A DNA stretch of 64,000 nt from contig JAKSZT010033836.1 in assembly GCA_026826555.1 (NCBI GenBank), positions 10,401-74,400 of the forward strand, in the 5' to 3' direction. This DNA is from Tolypeutes matacus. Taxonomy: Eukaryota; Chordata; Mammalia; Cingulata; Chlamyphoridae. The stretch's first letter is position 1; the number at the start of each line of letters is the position of its first letter. This document shows positions 47,051 to 58,395 of the stretch, piece by piece. A program made the translations under genes and the position numbers. The notes beneath the pieces are model-generated. The model saw only the letters and a list, made by a program, of their open reading frames with translations. It had not been told where the DNA came from and searched no databases.

Positions 47051-48595
47051 ATAGGCTAAACGGAACCAGCTATTTTCCATCTTTGCAAAATAAATGAGGT
47101 GTTTCTCCATGTCTACCACTAACTACTTGCATAAATGTAATCAACTCCCTCCCTTTTTCTATCCTACTAATATTTTCTGTGGAGACTCAAATCACCCTAT
47201 AATTCTATACCTCCAATGAAACTGAATATTTATTCTTAAAATTAAAAATACCCAAGGATCTTAATCATATCATAGAAATAACCTGATTAAGTTGTTAATA
47301 TTTTCAGTGACTTTACTTATTCTCATATATGGTTGACGTTCAGCACATTCATTTGTTAGATATAGAATATTGGTTTGTTAGATACAGCAATTGCTAGGTC
47401 TCTGAATATATGAATATTCGACTTTATTAAAGCCTCAGCTTTCTCCTAATTATGTTAAAGGTATAATTTGAGAATGCTATTAGAAAAAATTTTAGAAAGG
47501 TAAATGTTCTCTCTTGGCATGTTGAATGAAGTAATAAGATGAAAGAATTATCTGCTCATTTGAACATACCTTTAGAAATGTGCAGACACTCAGATGCACT
47601 GTATTTGGGAGGAGGGAGGAAATATGTTGAAAGAATCACCTTTAGCTCATATCAAAAGGCCTTCCTCATGTATGTCATCTGTTGCCCAGAAAAAACTATT
47701 ATTTTCAATGGGCTGCTGTTTGGATTTTATTTTACATTTTGGGAACAATTTGATGAATTGTACTGATCCCTAGTCTAAGGAACATGAATATTAGCATACA
47801 GTTTTGAATATTCTATTATTTCTAAATTCCTAGGGCTAATCACCTCATTCTGTTGAGATTTCTTATCCAACTGCCAAGTGGAACCAAAGATATTGGGTCC
47901 ATTTACCATCTGCCAAGAGCAAAAGAAATGAAGCCCATCATATCAGAAGGTCTTAAGATTCTAACACAAACCATGTCCTCATAACACATCCCTGAAAATG
48001 TTTTACTGAGGAAAAACAATTGTGTAATAAAATGGGATTACATCATAGTCAGGAATTAATTGGTTTGTCAGTTGTTTTACTTATGTTAGACAAATACTAA
48101 ATATGGGAAAAACATGGATATTGGTGTAAGTATTCTGCACTCAAAATTCAACTTAACATAGCACATATTCACAAATTGAGAATATCAAAACCTGCCCTCT
48201 CTGTATTACATTTAATCTAATAATTTAAAGAACATAATATACCTAGGAATAAATTTGCAGTAGACCTATAGAAAATATTCTAGAATAACTAGAAAATTGA
48301 AACTATAAAAGGCCAAACTCTTGGTTTACAATATTTCACTAATTTTGCTTCAAACCTCAGGATCTCTGAACATTTGGTTTCAGTTTTCCTATACTTACAA
48401 TGGTTCCACATCAATTGGGGAAAGACACACAAGTAGGAAAAGATCCTTAAAAGTACTGCCCAGAGATTAGTTACTGGGAATCCTCTTAAAAAGCAAAAAT
48501 TATGCTGAAATATTTCCTGGAACTATCCTCATATCATTTCATTTCTGGTCTTTATTCTAATGCTTAAAATCTCCCTCACTATATGCAAATCAATT
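47051..48595. other. Unassigned DNA
   Basis: No gene is recognised. The segment 48229-48330 ('ATACCTAGGAATAAATTTGC') resembles a short piece of L1 ORF2 and may be an old fragment. Confidence 0.45.
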
Positions 48596-48742
48596 CTCTC
48601 TCTTCCTCTTCCTCCTACCCTCCCTCCCTCCCTCTCTCTCTTTCTTTCTCTCTTTGTCTTTGGTCACTCCCTCTCACTTCCCTTCTCCTGCCCCCTTCCA
48701 CTCTGTCACAAATACACACACACACATACACACACACACACT
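48596..48742. repeat. (TC)n tract followed by (CA)n
   Basis: CT/TCTC-rich low-complexity sequence 48596-48700, then an ACACAC run at 48714-48741 with one ATAC interruption. Frames here encode only repeat artefacts. Confidence 0.9.
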
Positions 48743-49194
48743 TATGCCTCTGTACATAATCACATGGAAATAAATGCAGTGTTTAGGGGATAATTTCAAG
48801 TGCTCATTTTTCCTAAATAACCCTCAGTCTCTACCAAAAGTCCCTTTTGCCTTACAATTTAAATACCTAGAGAAAAATTATCCTAGGAAATATGTGCTTT
48901 CTATATTTTGAAATAAAAAAGATTGAAATAAAAGAATAAGAAAATTGAAGAAAAAGGAGAAATCTGAAGAAGGAAAAACCTGTTGAGATGTATAAATTAT
49001 GTCTAAATAGACAAGAGGATATGGATAGTATGAAATCCTAACAATGGCTAATATAACTGTTTTTTTTTTTTTTTACAGATTATTTATCATATTTATTATA
49101 AAGAAAATATTGTGAAAGTGAAATTCATATGCTTAATTCTTTCATGGATTTAGAGTAAAATATTTAAATAACATAAATTATATGTAATATATTC
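48743..49194. other. Unassigned AT-rich DNA
   Basis: Contains a T run at 49060-49074. No gene or repeat family was recognised. Confidence 0.5.
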
Positions 49195-49450
49195 CAGGCA
49201 CCTTATTAAATATTTTACATGTACCCATTAATTTATTTTCAATATGTCCTAGTGATGGTTTATTACTACCCAATAGTTTATTGGAGAATATATTTACATT
49301 ATCGGTGTGTGTGTGTATATGTATATATATGTGTGTGTGTTTGTGTGTGTGTGTGTATATATGTGTTTATTACAACCAAAGCCCAAGGTTACACAAATGC
49401 TAAGGGAAAGCCTCAATCTGGGCTTTTTGAATGATCTTAAAACCCAAACA
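49195..49450 (-). mobile_element. MIR SINE split by a (TG)n microsatellite
   Basis: The flanks read as reverse-complement MIR ('GGCACCTTATTAAATATTTT', 'ACATGTACCCATTAATTTA' on the left; 'CCAAGGTTACACAAATGCTA' and 'CCTCAATCTGGGCT' on the right). In between, 49304-49370 is TG/TA repeat. The microsatellite probably expanded inside the old SINE. Confidence 0.7.
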
Positions 49451-50467
49451 TTTTTCACTATGCTTAAATACTTTTTCTCAAATACAAATACAATTTGTTC
49501 ACAAATTGTCATCCATATTTACTGAATAGCCTTTCATGAAAATAGCTAACAGGAATGTATTCCAGAGGAATATAAACTTGCAAATTTGGAAATACTAAGG
49601 TCAAATTTTATATAAAAAAAAGAACATTTGAGGTCACAATGATTTAATCTCAAAATGTTTTTTTAATTGGTGAATATTAACCATCATGTTCAATCCTTCT
49701 GCAACAATTTACTTTTCTTTGGCAAGATGGTCCTTCAGACTGGGTTCTTGTCTATTTCTGGATTGTGCTACGGACTAGCAAATTAATGTGGAAATATTTG
49801 GACTCTTACGCAAATCTGCCATAAAAAAGTATCTTTTGGGGAACCCTTGCTCAGAACACTTTAAATTAAAAAGGACAAGAAGTACCAGAGGAAAAAGCTC
49901 CCAAGTGATTTTTGCAGCAACCAAATATACATACTATTATAGTTGTCATATAGACTGCTTTAAGGCTTGTTTCTCTTGCATTCATTTCTTCAGGGCCATC
50001 ATAGAAAAGGTTCAGGAATACTTTTATGTATAGCACTGATGAAATATTATAGATATTTGTTTCTCTATCTGTCCTTTATCTTAGAATTATCTTCTCAAAG
50101 GTTACATTCACTAATTTTTTTTTACTGTGGTATGTAGTAGATACTTAAGAAATATTGAATTCTTCTTTACCATCTAACTGAATTAATGTGATGATAGAGT
50201 TTCAAAAGAGCCTTACAATTTTCCTTAGTAACACATAATGTTGCCATTATGATGGAGCTTGGAAGACATTTCTAGAAATTTAATTATAACCATTTGAAAG
50301 TCCATAGTAAAGTACACTTTTGAGTTACTAGGTACCTGTGAGAATTAAGGTAGTTAGAATTAGGAAAATACACAATTATTAACCAATTTTTATTGCATTA
50401 GCTTTTGTTCTTGATGTTTGTCTTACTTTCCCCCTGGGTTGGGGGAGAGAGACAATACCAGTAGGAT
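49451..50467. other. Unassigned DNA
   Basis: No gene, repeat family or regulatory element that I can support. Confidence 0.5.
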
Positions 50468-50484
50468 ATAAAGGTAACAGTAGA

Positions 50485-50669
50485 GGGAAGCGGCTGTGGC
50501 TCAATCAGTAGGGCTCCCGTTTACCATATGGGAGGCCCCGGGTTCGGTTCCCGGGGCCTCCTGGTGAAGGCAGGCCCACCCAGACGGCGTGGTTGGCTGA
50601 CCCAGCGAGCACAAGCAGCAAGGGGGGGATAAATGAATAAATAAATGAAATCTTTAAAAAAAAATAATA
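50485..50669 (+). mobile_element. DAS-SINE, young copy with 17-bp target duplication
   Basis: Same structure as the 17.5-kb copy with an intact GGTTCGGTTCC B box. ATAAAGGTAACAGTAGA occurs perfectly at 50468-50484 and 50670-50686. A perfect 17-bp duplication indicates recent insertion. Confidence 0.96.
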
Positions 50670-50819
50670 ATAAAGGTAACAGTAGAATTAAGCTTACCCC
50701 TTTGTTTAGAGCAGACCACACATATGGATCCAAGCCAGGTTCTAATGCTTATTTTATTTTACATGATTTTTGCTTTATTCATGCATTTCTCCTATTCCTC
50801 ACCTGGTAACCCACTGTAC

Positions 50820-50935
50820 TCTCTGTGTTAGACAGGGTTCTCCAGGGGAAAAAAACATACAGGATATGTGTGTGTGTGTGTGTGTGTAAATATATATGAG
50901 TGTATATACATATATGTGTATATATATGTAAATAA
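50820..50935 (-). mobile_element. MaLR LTR end fragment plus TG/TA microsatellite
   Basis: TGTTAGACAGGGTTCTCCAG is the reverse complement of the conserved 3' end of MaLR-type LTRs, followed by CATACAGGATATG and a (TG)n then TA-rich run, as often seen at these LTR ends. The remainder of the LTR is not visible. Confidence 0.6.
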
Positions 50936-51132
50936 CTTGAAAATTAGGGAAAAAGATAACAATAAATGATTATATATATCTTAGAAAATTAAAAGTCTAT
51001 TCTGCTAAATATATTATTTAATAAACAATATTAGAAAAGTTTATAAATACCTAAAATTGAATGCTAGTGAATTGTTTTCCATTCTGACCATTTTAAAAAA
51101 ATTATTTCATTGTGCCTTTCTTTTCTTTTCTT

Positions 51133-51218
51133 TTTTTAAATATAGGGGTGAGGGATTGAACCCTGGATCTCATATATCAGAAGCTGGCACTTAACCACTG
51201 AGCCATATGGGCTCCCCA
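51133..51218 (-). mobile_element. Old tRNA-derived SINE
   Basis: On the minus strand: GGGGAGCCCATATGGCTCAG (A-box region), GGTTCAATCCC (B box), and an A tail corresponding to the plus-strand T run at 51130-51138. Head only, more diverged than the DAS copies nearby. Confidence 0.7.
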
Positions 51219-51233
51219 CTTTCTTTTCCTGAT

Positions 51234-52745
51234 CTTGGGTTTATACTGTATCTATCAACTCTTTGCCTATTCATGGACTAGAAGATATTCATCTAGGTTG
51301 CATTCTTTTAAAATACTTTTATATTTTGTATAGACATCTATGATCCATTTTGAATTATGTGTAAAATGGGTGAGGGTTCATTATCTGATATGGATGTCCA
51401 ATTTTTCCCACAAATATTTGTTGAAAACAGTATATTTTCTCTACAGAATTGCTTACAGTCCTTTGCTTGGATACAGTTGACCAAATAGGTGTGGATCTAA
51501 TTCTGGGTTCTAAGTCCAATATAAAGATTGTTTAGCTTTGTGAAAATACCATACTACTTTGTTTACTGTAGATTTATGATATGCCTTCAAATTAGGAAAT
51601 ATGATTTCTCCAAATTTATTCCTTTATAAACTCATGTGGGCTGATCTAGATGAATTGCATTTCCATATAAATGTTAAAATTATATTCTAAAATTCTAATA
51701 AGAAAATATAGTTTTTGTTTTTTGGGGGAGAATAGTAAAGAATCAAGGAATGAATTTTGTAGGTGGTAAAAATGACATTTTAAAAATGTTGAGGGAAGCG
51801 GCTGTGGCTCAATCAGTAGGGCTCCCGTTTACCATATGGGAGGCTCCAGGTTCGGTTCCCGGGGCCTCCTGGTGAAGGCAAGCCCGCCCGCGCGGCGTGG
51901 TTAGCTGACCCAGCGAGCACAAGCAGCAAGGGGGGGATAAATGAATAAATAAAATATTAAAAAAAAAATAAAAATAAAAAAAAAATAAAAATGTTGAGGT
52001 GTTTCACTTATGAGAACAGAATATTTCTCTATTAAGGTGTTGTTTAATTTCCTTCTTCAAAGTTATGTAGTTTTTTCTGTAGATTCCTTGCATGTATTTT
52101 GTCAAATATCATTAACTACTGAGTTTTAATTCTTAAATATTAACTTACTAAGTATTTTAAGGATTTTATAATATAATTTTAAAAATTCAATTTCTGATTA
52201 CTTGTTACAAATAGTCTTTGCAATCAATTTTTGTATATTGCTCTCACATTTTTCAAACCTGCCAAGCTCACTTATTAATAAAAAAAGTTACATTTTCCAG
52301 ATTAAGTAGGAAGAAGGAAAACTGTCTGTATTTACTGGAGATATGGTTGTCAAAGTAGTAGTAAATTTTAAAATCTGTAAAGAAATTCTATTATATTTTA
52401 TGAATATGAGAGAAATGCTGGCCTAATATAATGAGTTCAGATACTTTTCATTCACTTCTGTTCCTTTTTCTGGAAGTGTTTGAGTATAATTGGAAATATT
52501 TTTATCTTAATGTTTGATATGATTCATAAATGTAGCTATTTTGATCTGGGGATACTTTGATGGAAGCTTTGAAAAAAAAAACAAATTCTATTTCTTTAAG
52601 ATATATGGGACTATTGAAATGATCTGTTATTTGTTTTAATGTGCTTTTTAAATACATAGTATTCAAGTAATTTGCCAATTCTGAGTTGTTGAATTTATTG
52701 ACCTTAATGTGTTTACAATAGCCCCTTATTTTCCTTTTAAAATCT
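51234..52745 (-). mobile_element. Old L1 ORF2 fragment, minus strand, with a nested SINE
   Basis: The plus strand reads as antisense L1 ORF2: 'GATCCATTTTGAATTATGTG', 'GGATGTCCAATTTTTCCCAC', 'ATATTTGTTGAAAACAGTAT', 'TACTTTGTTTACTGTAGATT', later 'GCTGGCCTAATATAATGAGT' and 'TTTTTCTGGAAGTGTTTGAG'. Highly diverged and gapped. A young DAS-SINE at 51793-51985 interrupts it. Confidence 0.75.
51793..51985 (+). mobile_element. DAS-SINE, young copy nested in L1
   Basis: Same head, B box and AGCACAAGCAGCAAGG body as at 17.5 and 50.5 kb. TAAAAATGTTGA flanks it at 51781-51792 and 51986-51997 (12 bp, perfect). The A tail contains repeated AAAAATA units. Confidence 0.95.
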
Positions 52746-52839
52746 TTACAATGTAAAATGTTAACACCTGTGTCATTAAGAAATAAAATGTTTAGTAATA
52801 AGTGATCTAAGTGCCCTAAGTATCAAAAAGTAAAAGCAA

Positions 52840-53165
52840 ATTAAAGCCAAACAATATAGAGACAAGGATATAATAAAAACAGGGAAAGAATTCCTGAGGA
52901 CATACCTAACATTTCTAAATAGAGAATACCAGCAAAGACAAAAAGTTGGTTTCTATGAAAGGATTCATATAAGTCTGAAGAATTTACTTTGATCAATGAA
53001 AAGAGAGAAAAAAACACAAAAAGCCAATATGATGTAACTATTATATGTTGCTCCTAGTGGTGAAAAATTGTACAGACATCTTAAAATACTATTTGAGGAT
53101 AACCATTAAGTCTATCCTAAATTATGATCCAACTATTCTATTTCTAGATATTTATTTACAAAACC
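52840..53165 (+). mobile_element. Old L1 ORF2 fragments, plus strand
   Basis: The first part (about 52850-53030: 'CAAAAAGTTGGTTTCTATGA', 'TTGATCAATGAAAAGAGAG') matches the region after the endonuclease; the second (53055-53165: 'GAAAAATTGTACAGACATCT', 'TATGATCCAACTATTCTATT') matches the ORF2 C-terminus. A large internal deletion joins them. Confidence 0.55.
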
Positions 53166-53853
53166 ATTAATTTGCATGGCAATCATTAAACCACCATCAG
53201 TTAGCATTAGTTGAGAGTATCATACCTGGTCTTAGCAGGAAAAATGAGTTTAATGAGCATATCCTCACACCTCTAGAAATTAAGTGCTTTTCCTTGCAAT
53301 AAATTATAAAGAACAAATGAGAAAATTAATTTCATAGAGGGAGAAAGAAATTACCCTTGGAATTAAGATGAGATCTATTATACTAATTTATTTATTTCTC
53401 AATTGATTTTACAGGCCAGTAAAGGGTAGATGGATAACTATCAAATAAATTAAAAATTTTGACTAAATTACAGATTTAACTTCTCAATTACCACAGAATA
53501 TGGCAATATGTCACCATATGGCCCTCCAGGAAAGCCTGAAATTTCACTAAAATAATCACGAAATTTTAAAATTATAATCCACTGTTCAATATGGCACTAC
53601 ATTTAATACTTCAAAACAGATGTTTTTTTGTAAGTACCCTAACTAGTCCATGTTAGTAGCCCTCAAAATTATGATTCCAAATCATTTTCCATGGTATAAT
53701 TAGTATTTGATTTGTAGTTTCTTGAAACTTCTAATTTCTATTATCCTCATGCATTGCCTTTGTGATAGCAAGGAATAATTAATTTTGAGGTAGATTCTAT
53801 CTATTTTATTCCATATTCATTGTGTTATTCCTTCAAAAATAATGCTTGGCACC
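53166..53853. other. Unassigned DNA
   Basis: AT-rich sequence with no gene recognised. Confidence 0.5.
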
Positions 53854-54336
53854 TGTGAGGGTTAAGTTCATGTGTCAAGTTGGCCAGGTTATGGTGCCCA
53901 GTTGTTTGATCATGAAAGCACTGTTTTGATTGTTACTGTGAGACTATTTTTAGATTAAAATCATAAGTAAATTTATTGCATCGATGGTGATCACATCTAC
54001 AACCAAATGAGGAAATTGCCTTCAAAAATGAGAAAAGATCCATCCAATCAGTTGAAGACCTTTAAAGGAGAAGTAATGATTTTAGCAATCAGAAGGGAGA
54101 ATTTCCATCTCTTATTCAGCCAACCCAGCATCTACTGGAAAATTCATTGAAAGTCTTCATTGGAGTTATCAACTTGCAGCCAGTATTAGAGAATTTGGAA
54201 TTGCCCATTTCCACAACCTTTTGAGCCAATTCTTATAGAAAATCTCATAATATTTACATAATATACATATTAAAGTATACTATACATGAAATATTTATAT
54301 ATTTAGTTCTTTTCCCTAGAGACCCTGATTAATACA
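53854..54336 (+). mobile_element. Solo LTR, MaLR type, abutting an OR pseudogene
   Basis: About 483 bp from TGTGAGGGTTAAG to 'CCTGATTAATACA'. Internal blocks 'ATGTGTCAAGTTGGCCAGGT', 'CATCCAATCAGTTGAAGACC' and 'TTTTGAGCCAATTC' are characteristic of MaLR (ERVL-related) LTRs. No internal retroviral sequence adjoins it, so it is a solo LTR. It begins at the last codons of the neighbouring olfactory receptor frame and has removed or displaced its 3' end. Confidence 0.7.
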
Positions 54337-55229
54337 ATACCAATACATTCTCATGGCATTTGTCATCTCTGAATTTCTCAGAGTATGGATTATAGGATTG
54401 AATATAGGTGCAATGGTGGTGTAAAATAGTGCAAGTATTTTATGCTTAGGGTAGATATTAAGTAGTCTAAGGTTAGCAAACATTGAAGTCCCCCAAAACT
54501 ACCCAGAGTGATACGAGACCCACAGGGAGAGAGAGTTTTCATCTTCCCACAAATGAGTCATTTCACTGGTGAATAATGTAATGACTTAAGAAACAAATAA
54601 GACAACACAAGTTACTAAGGCAACCCTACCTGATTTTGCAACCACAAGACACCAGTGATGTAGGTACCATTACAGGAAACATTTAGCAATGAGAAAATAT
54701 TGCAGAAACAATGATAAATTAATCTGACCACAAAAGGGCAACTGGATTGTTATGGATAATTAAAGAATGGATGGACAGTCCCACCACATGCCCAAGCAGC
54801 TAGGACTAGAAGATTGCATTTGGCACTTTTCATGATAATAATGTAGTGTAGAGGCTTGCAGAGGCAATGTAGCTATCAAAGGACATGGAAGCAATAATGC
54901 AGACCTCAATACCTCCAAAGAAGTCTGTGGCAAAGAACTGAAACTTGCAATTTTTGTAAGAGATGGCTTTATCTTAACTAAGACGTCACCAGTCAGTTTG
55001 GCTGAAGCACTAGAGGTTTAGCATTTGTCCATACAGGATCAATGGCTGAGGAAATAGTCCATGAGTTGGTGAAAAAGGGAAGTGCATTGAATGGAGGAAA
55101 GGATCAGGGGGTTTACTACCAAGAAGGAAACAAAACAAAATAAGAGAAACAAAAGCAAAATATGTGTATATTCTGGCCATAGGAAAGTCCCAAAGTGACT
55201 AATCCTGAGGTGTTCTTGTCCCTTTCCAT
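54337..55229 (-). pseudogene. Olfactory receptor pseudogene, second copy
   Basis: From the start at 55229: MERDKNTSGLVTLGLSYGQN (N-terminal glycosylation site NTS), the TM1 start; a damaged stretch with a stop; a TM2 remnant LMDYFLSH; LISYKNCKFQFFATDFFGGI; TM3 end MSFDSYIASASLYTT (the DRY and PLHY motifs are lost); and TM7 NPIIHTLRNSEMTNAM running to the LTR border at 54337, so the natural stop is missing. Same strand and family style as the pseudogene 8 kb away. The middle (54440-54800) is poorly preserved, with indels. Clearly non-functional. Confidence 0.82.
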
Positions 55230-58149
55230 ATATCTCAATTGGGTTAAGATCATAAAATATATTTTATTCCTGTAAATTTTATCATTTATAAAACAACAAA
55301 ATTTAATGTACGTAATGAAAATAAAATGTTTCTCCCATTTTAAAATGTATTGCCTTATCCATAGGATCAACTTTCCTTCTCAGCATAATCTGGAACAATT
55401 CACTGAATGATTAAAAAAATAAATCAGAAAATCCAAATGTTTAAAACACTCTTGTTTAATGTGGCAAATTTTAATCTGCTAAAGCTACTGATAAAATAAG
55501 TGTCAAGTACAGAGTGTTTTGTAGTTAAGTGTAACCATATATCGAATAATTAAGTAGTGGTTCATTTCCTACCCTTTAATTATTGCAACTGATATAGATT
55601 GTTTGTTAATGGAGTGGTATATTGTTAATTATCAAATACATTTATTTACCTAAAATAAATTGATTTAAATAATTGTTTTATGTGGGGTTGGTGAACTACT
55701 TAAACATGATCACTCAATTAATCCAAGTCCACAATTCCCAATAAAAGTGAGTCAGACCGCAGGAATCTAAGTAATTTTTCAGAATCAGTAAGTTATACAC
55801 TGTTGATTCTAGAAGATAGAATCTGGCAACAAAATCAGAGGAATGTAAAATAAACTAAGGAGTTGACAGCATTGGGCTCATTGCTTAGGTTTCTTAAGCC
55901 TCATTTTGTCAATTATATCATTGTGAAATCAGTTCATAATTCAGAAATGTGGGGAATACATGAGTAGTATGAAATACCCTAGTGTCATACATGGTTAATG
56001 CCATGCATTTTTGAAAAAAACGTGTTTACTCTTTTTTTTTGAGCAGGTTAGCAACTACTATAATTGTCCTGTACATATATACAACAATTTCTAATTAAGA
56101 AACAAGTAAGAAAATAAAAAAAACAAAAAACAAAAAACATAGAGTTAATGGGGGTGATGAAGTAAATTTCAATTTTTACAATTCATTAGTAAAAAAAAGA
56201 TTCTGATCATTGACTATTTTAGGGTCATTCCTAAAACTAATTCTTAGTCTGATATTTCTGTTACCATAAAAATATTGTGAAATTATCACTTTATTTCTTT
56301 GATAGGTTGAATACATGTTGTGCAAGCCCTTTTTGCATGCTGTAGCCTAATAGCAACAGATATCCTAATGTTAAATTATAGTTTCTAAGTTGAAATTTTC
56401 TCCTAGTTGTATCAGAATAAGCCATGTTTTAAACTTTCCTCAATTGATACAGATGAATTGAGTGTATTTTAGGAAAGCTGGCTGTTTATAACATATGAAA
56501 TACATCTTATTGTTGATTGGAAACATAAATGGAGGTATTCATTGATAAGAATATTGAGGAAGATACATGAACACTAGAAAGTGAGTCAATGAAATTGACT
56601 GCCAACTTGAAATTTTCATTAACTTATCTCTACTATTCCCAAATGCAATATGGCTTGTGTTTAACGTGCAGTTAAAACTAAAGTGTGCTAAAACAGTTTT
56701 ATAGTAATCAACTTATGCTGCAAGAGAAGTTATGGTCCTAAGAATGAAATTAGATGGAATAAATGCAAATAGCACACAACCATCCTAAAACATGGTTAGT
56801 AGGACACTACCCAAACCAAGCTCACTAAGTAATTTGTTGTCCATCTAATCTGAGTATACTTCATATTATATTTAGGCTGCAACAGGAAGAATTCCCTAAG
56901 ATACTTACTCTGCTAATTCTTCTCCATTACCTAAATATGAATAAAATGCAGAGAATTACCAGTAACTGAAACACAAGCAGGTTAATTCTCAAAATCATTT
57001 GGAAATCCCAAAATACCTTAGAAACTTCTATATATTTGCCAGGGGAGTGGACTTTAAATGTCCACTAAAACCTTCAGGGTTGCAAGGAGATGTGGATCCT
57101 TATACAATAGAGAAGCAAGTTGGGAGTTTTGAATGCAGTTTTGCCATCTGCACACTAGCTCAAACTAAAATTCAATTTAAAAGATTTTTAAAGACCCATA
57201 AGTGCTAACACAAGTATTTATGTCCTAGGAATCATTTATTTATTGTCTAAAAGTATTCTGGTTCAGAAGAGCAGAATATAAACTTTTGTGACACTGTAGA
57301 AATTAATATTTCTTTGAACATTTTTAGGAATTATTTTCCCAGAGACATATCAAACCAGATCCTCACTAAGTGACACTAAGTCACTGGCCATTGTAATGTC
57401 CCTTGTGGCTCTGGACACTTACTTTAAAATTTTTATTTGGTCTGGCATGGGCACTGATTCTCTGGAGGCCCCAAACTGCTACAGTCAGACCCAATGCAAG
57501 TCAGGAGACTTACTGGCTCTGTGCAAAGATAGCTTTGTGAATAAAGAAGGAAAGATAATTTAGCCTAGATTGGTATTGGTTTAGGTGCTGGGAATATCTG
57601 ACATGAAGAAAGACAAAGAGAAATAAATACAGACATCACAATCCAGATATGGATCATTATCAAGAATAACCTAGATGTATAGAACTAGATGGATAAATAA
57701 AATCAGTGACTTATGAGATCATGGGTGGGTCCCAGTTATTTGTTGATCCAGGAACTAACATTGTTGGATTAGATGGTTGTGGAATGGAAGAGTAACAATA
57801 ATAAGAGGAAAAAAAGGAAAAAAAAAAACTTCCCTTCATATGCCTAGCTGGGTCGAAGGGGATATCATTTTGTGAGAATATAATGAAAATGTCAGAAGAA
57901 ATAAGCATTCAAAATATAACAAGTCTTTTATTCTGTTTACCTTGTGATTATTTCCCCCTTTATCACTGCATTAGTGCAGGATGTACACACAGTCTCAAAT
58001 GCACACAATAATTTTCAGTGACCTCTTCCATCTCTTCTGTACACCAGGCCATTCATGAAAGATTTTCTCCTAGATTTGAAACTTTAGGAAATCAGGCACC
58101 TTATCTAGTTCAGATCAGCATTCTTAGAAAAATGGAAAAAATATTGACT
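55230..58149. other. Unassigned AT-rich DNA
   Basis: About 2.9 kb with no recognised gene or repeat apart from low-complexity A and AC runs near 56110-56140. The 69-codon open frame at 56999-57208 shows no domain. Confidence 0.5.
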
Positions 58150-58330
58150 TATTGAGAAATTACTGAACACATTAAGTTCATTATAACAATTATTCCTCAC
58201 AATAATGCCTATTTTGAAATACATATTATGAACTCTATTAGTCACATAAAGACACTGAACCTTCCAATTGTTATGAACCAAATCAAACAACTAATAAGTA
58301 TAGAGCAAGAGTCTATGTCCTCCATTCAGT
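58150..58330 (-). mobile_element. MIR SINE
   Basis: Reverse-complement MIR order: 'TTCATTATAACAATTATTCC', 'CACATAAAGACACTGAACC', 'AACCAAATCAAACAACTAAT', 'GAGCAAGAGTCTATGTCC'. Very diverged. Confidence 0.6.
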
Positions 58331-58395
58331 GAAATAAATGGGTATTTCTTAGTTTAATGTTTGCTTTCAGTTTTGAATGTTAAGGAAGGCTGATT

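Noticed and set aside
49219..49525. Cys-Val and Thr-His repeat frames
   Set aside because: Produced by the TG/CA microsatellite inside an old MIR.
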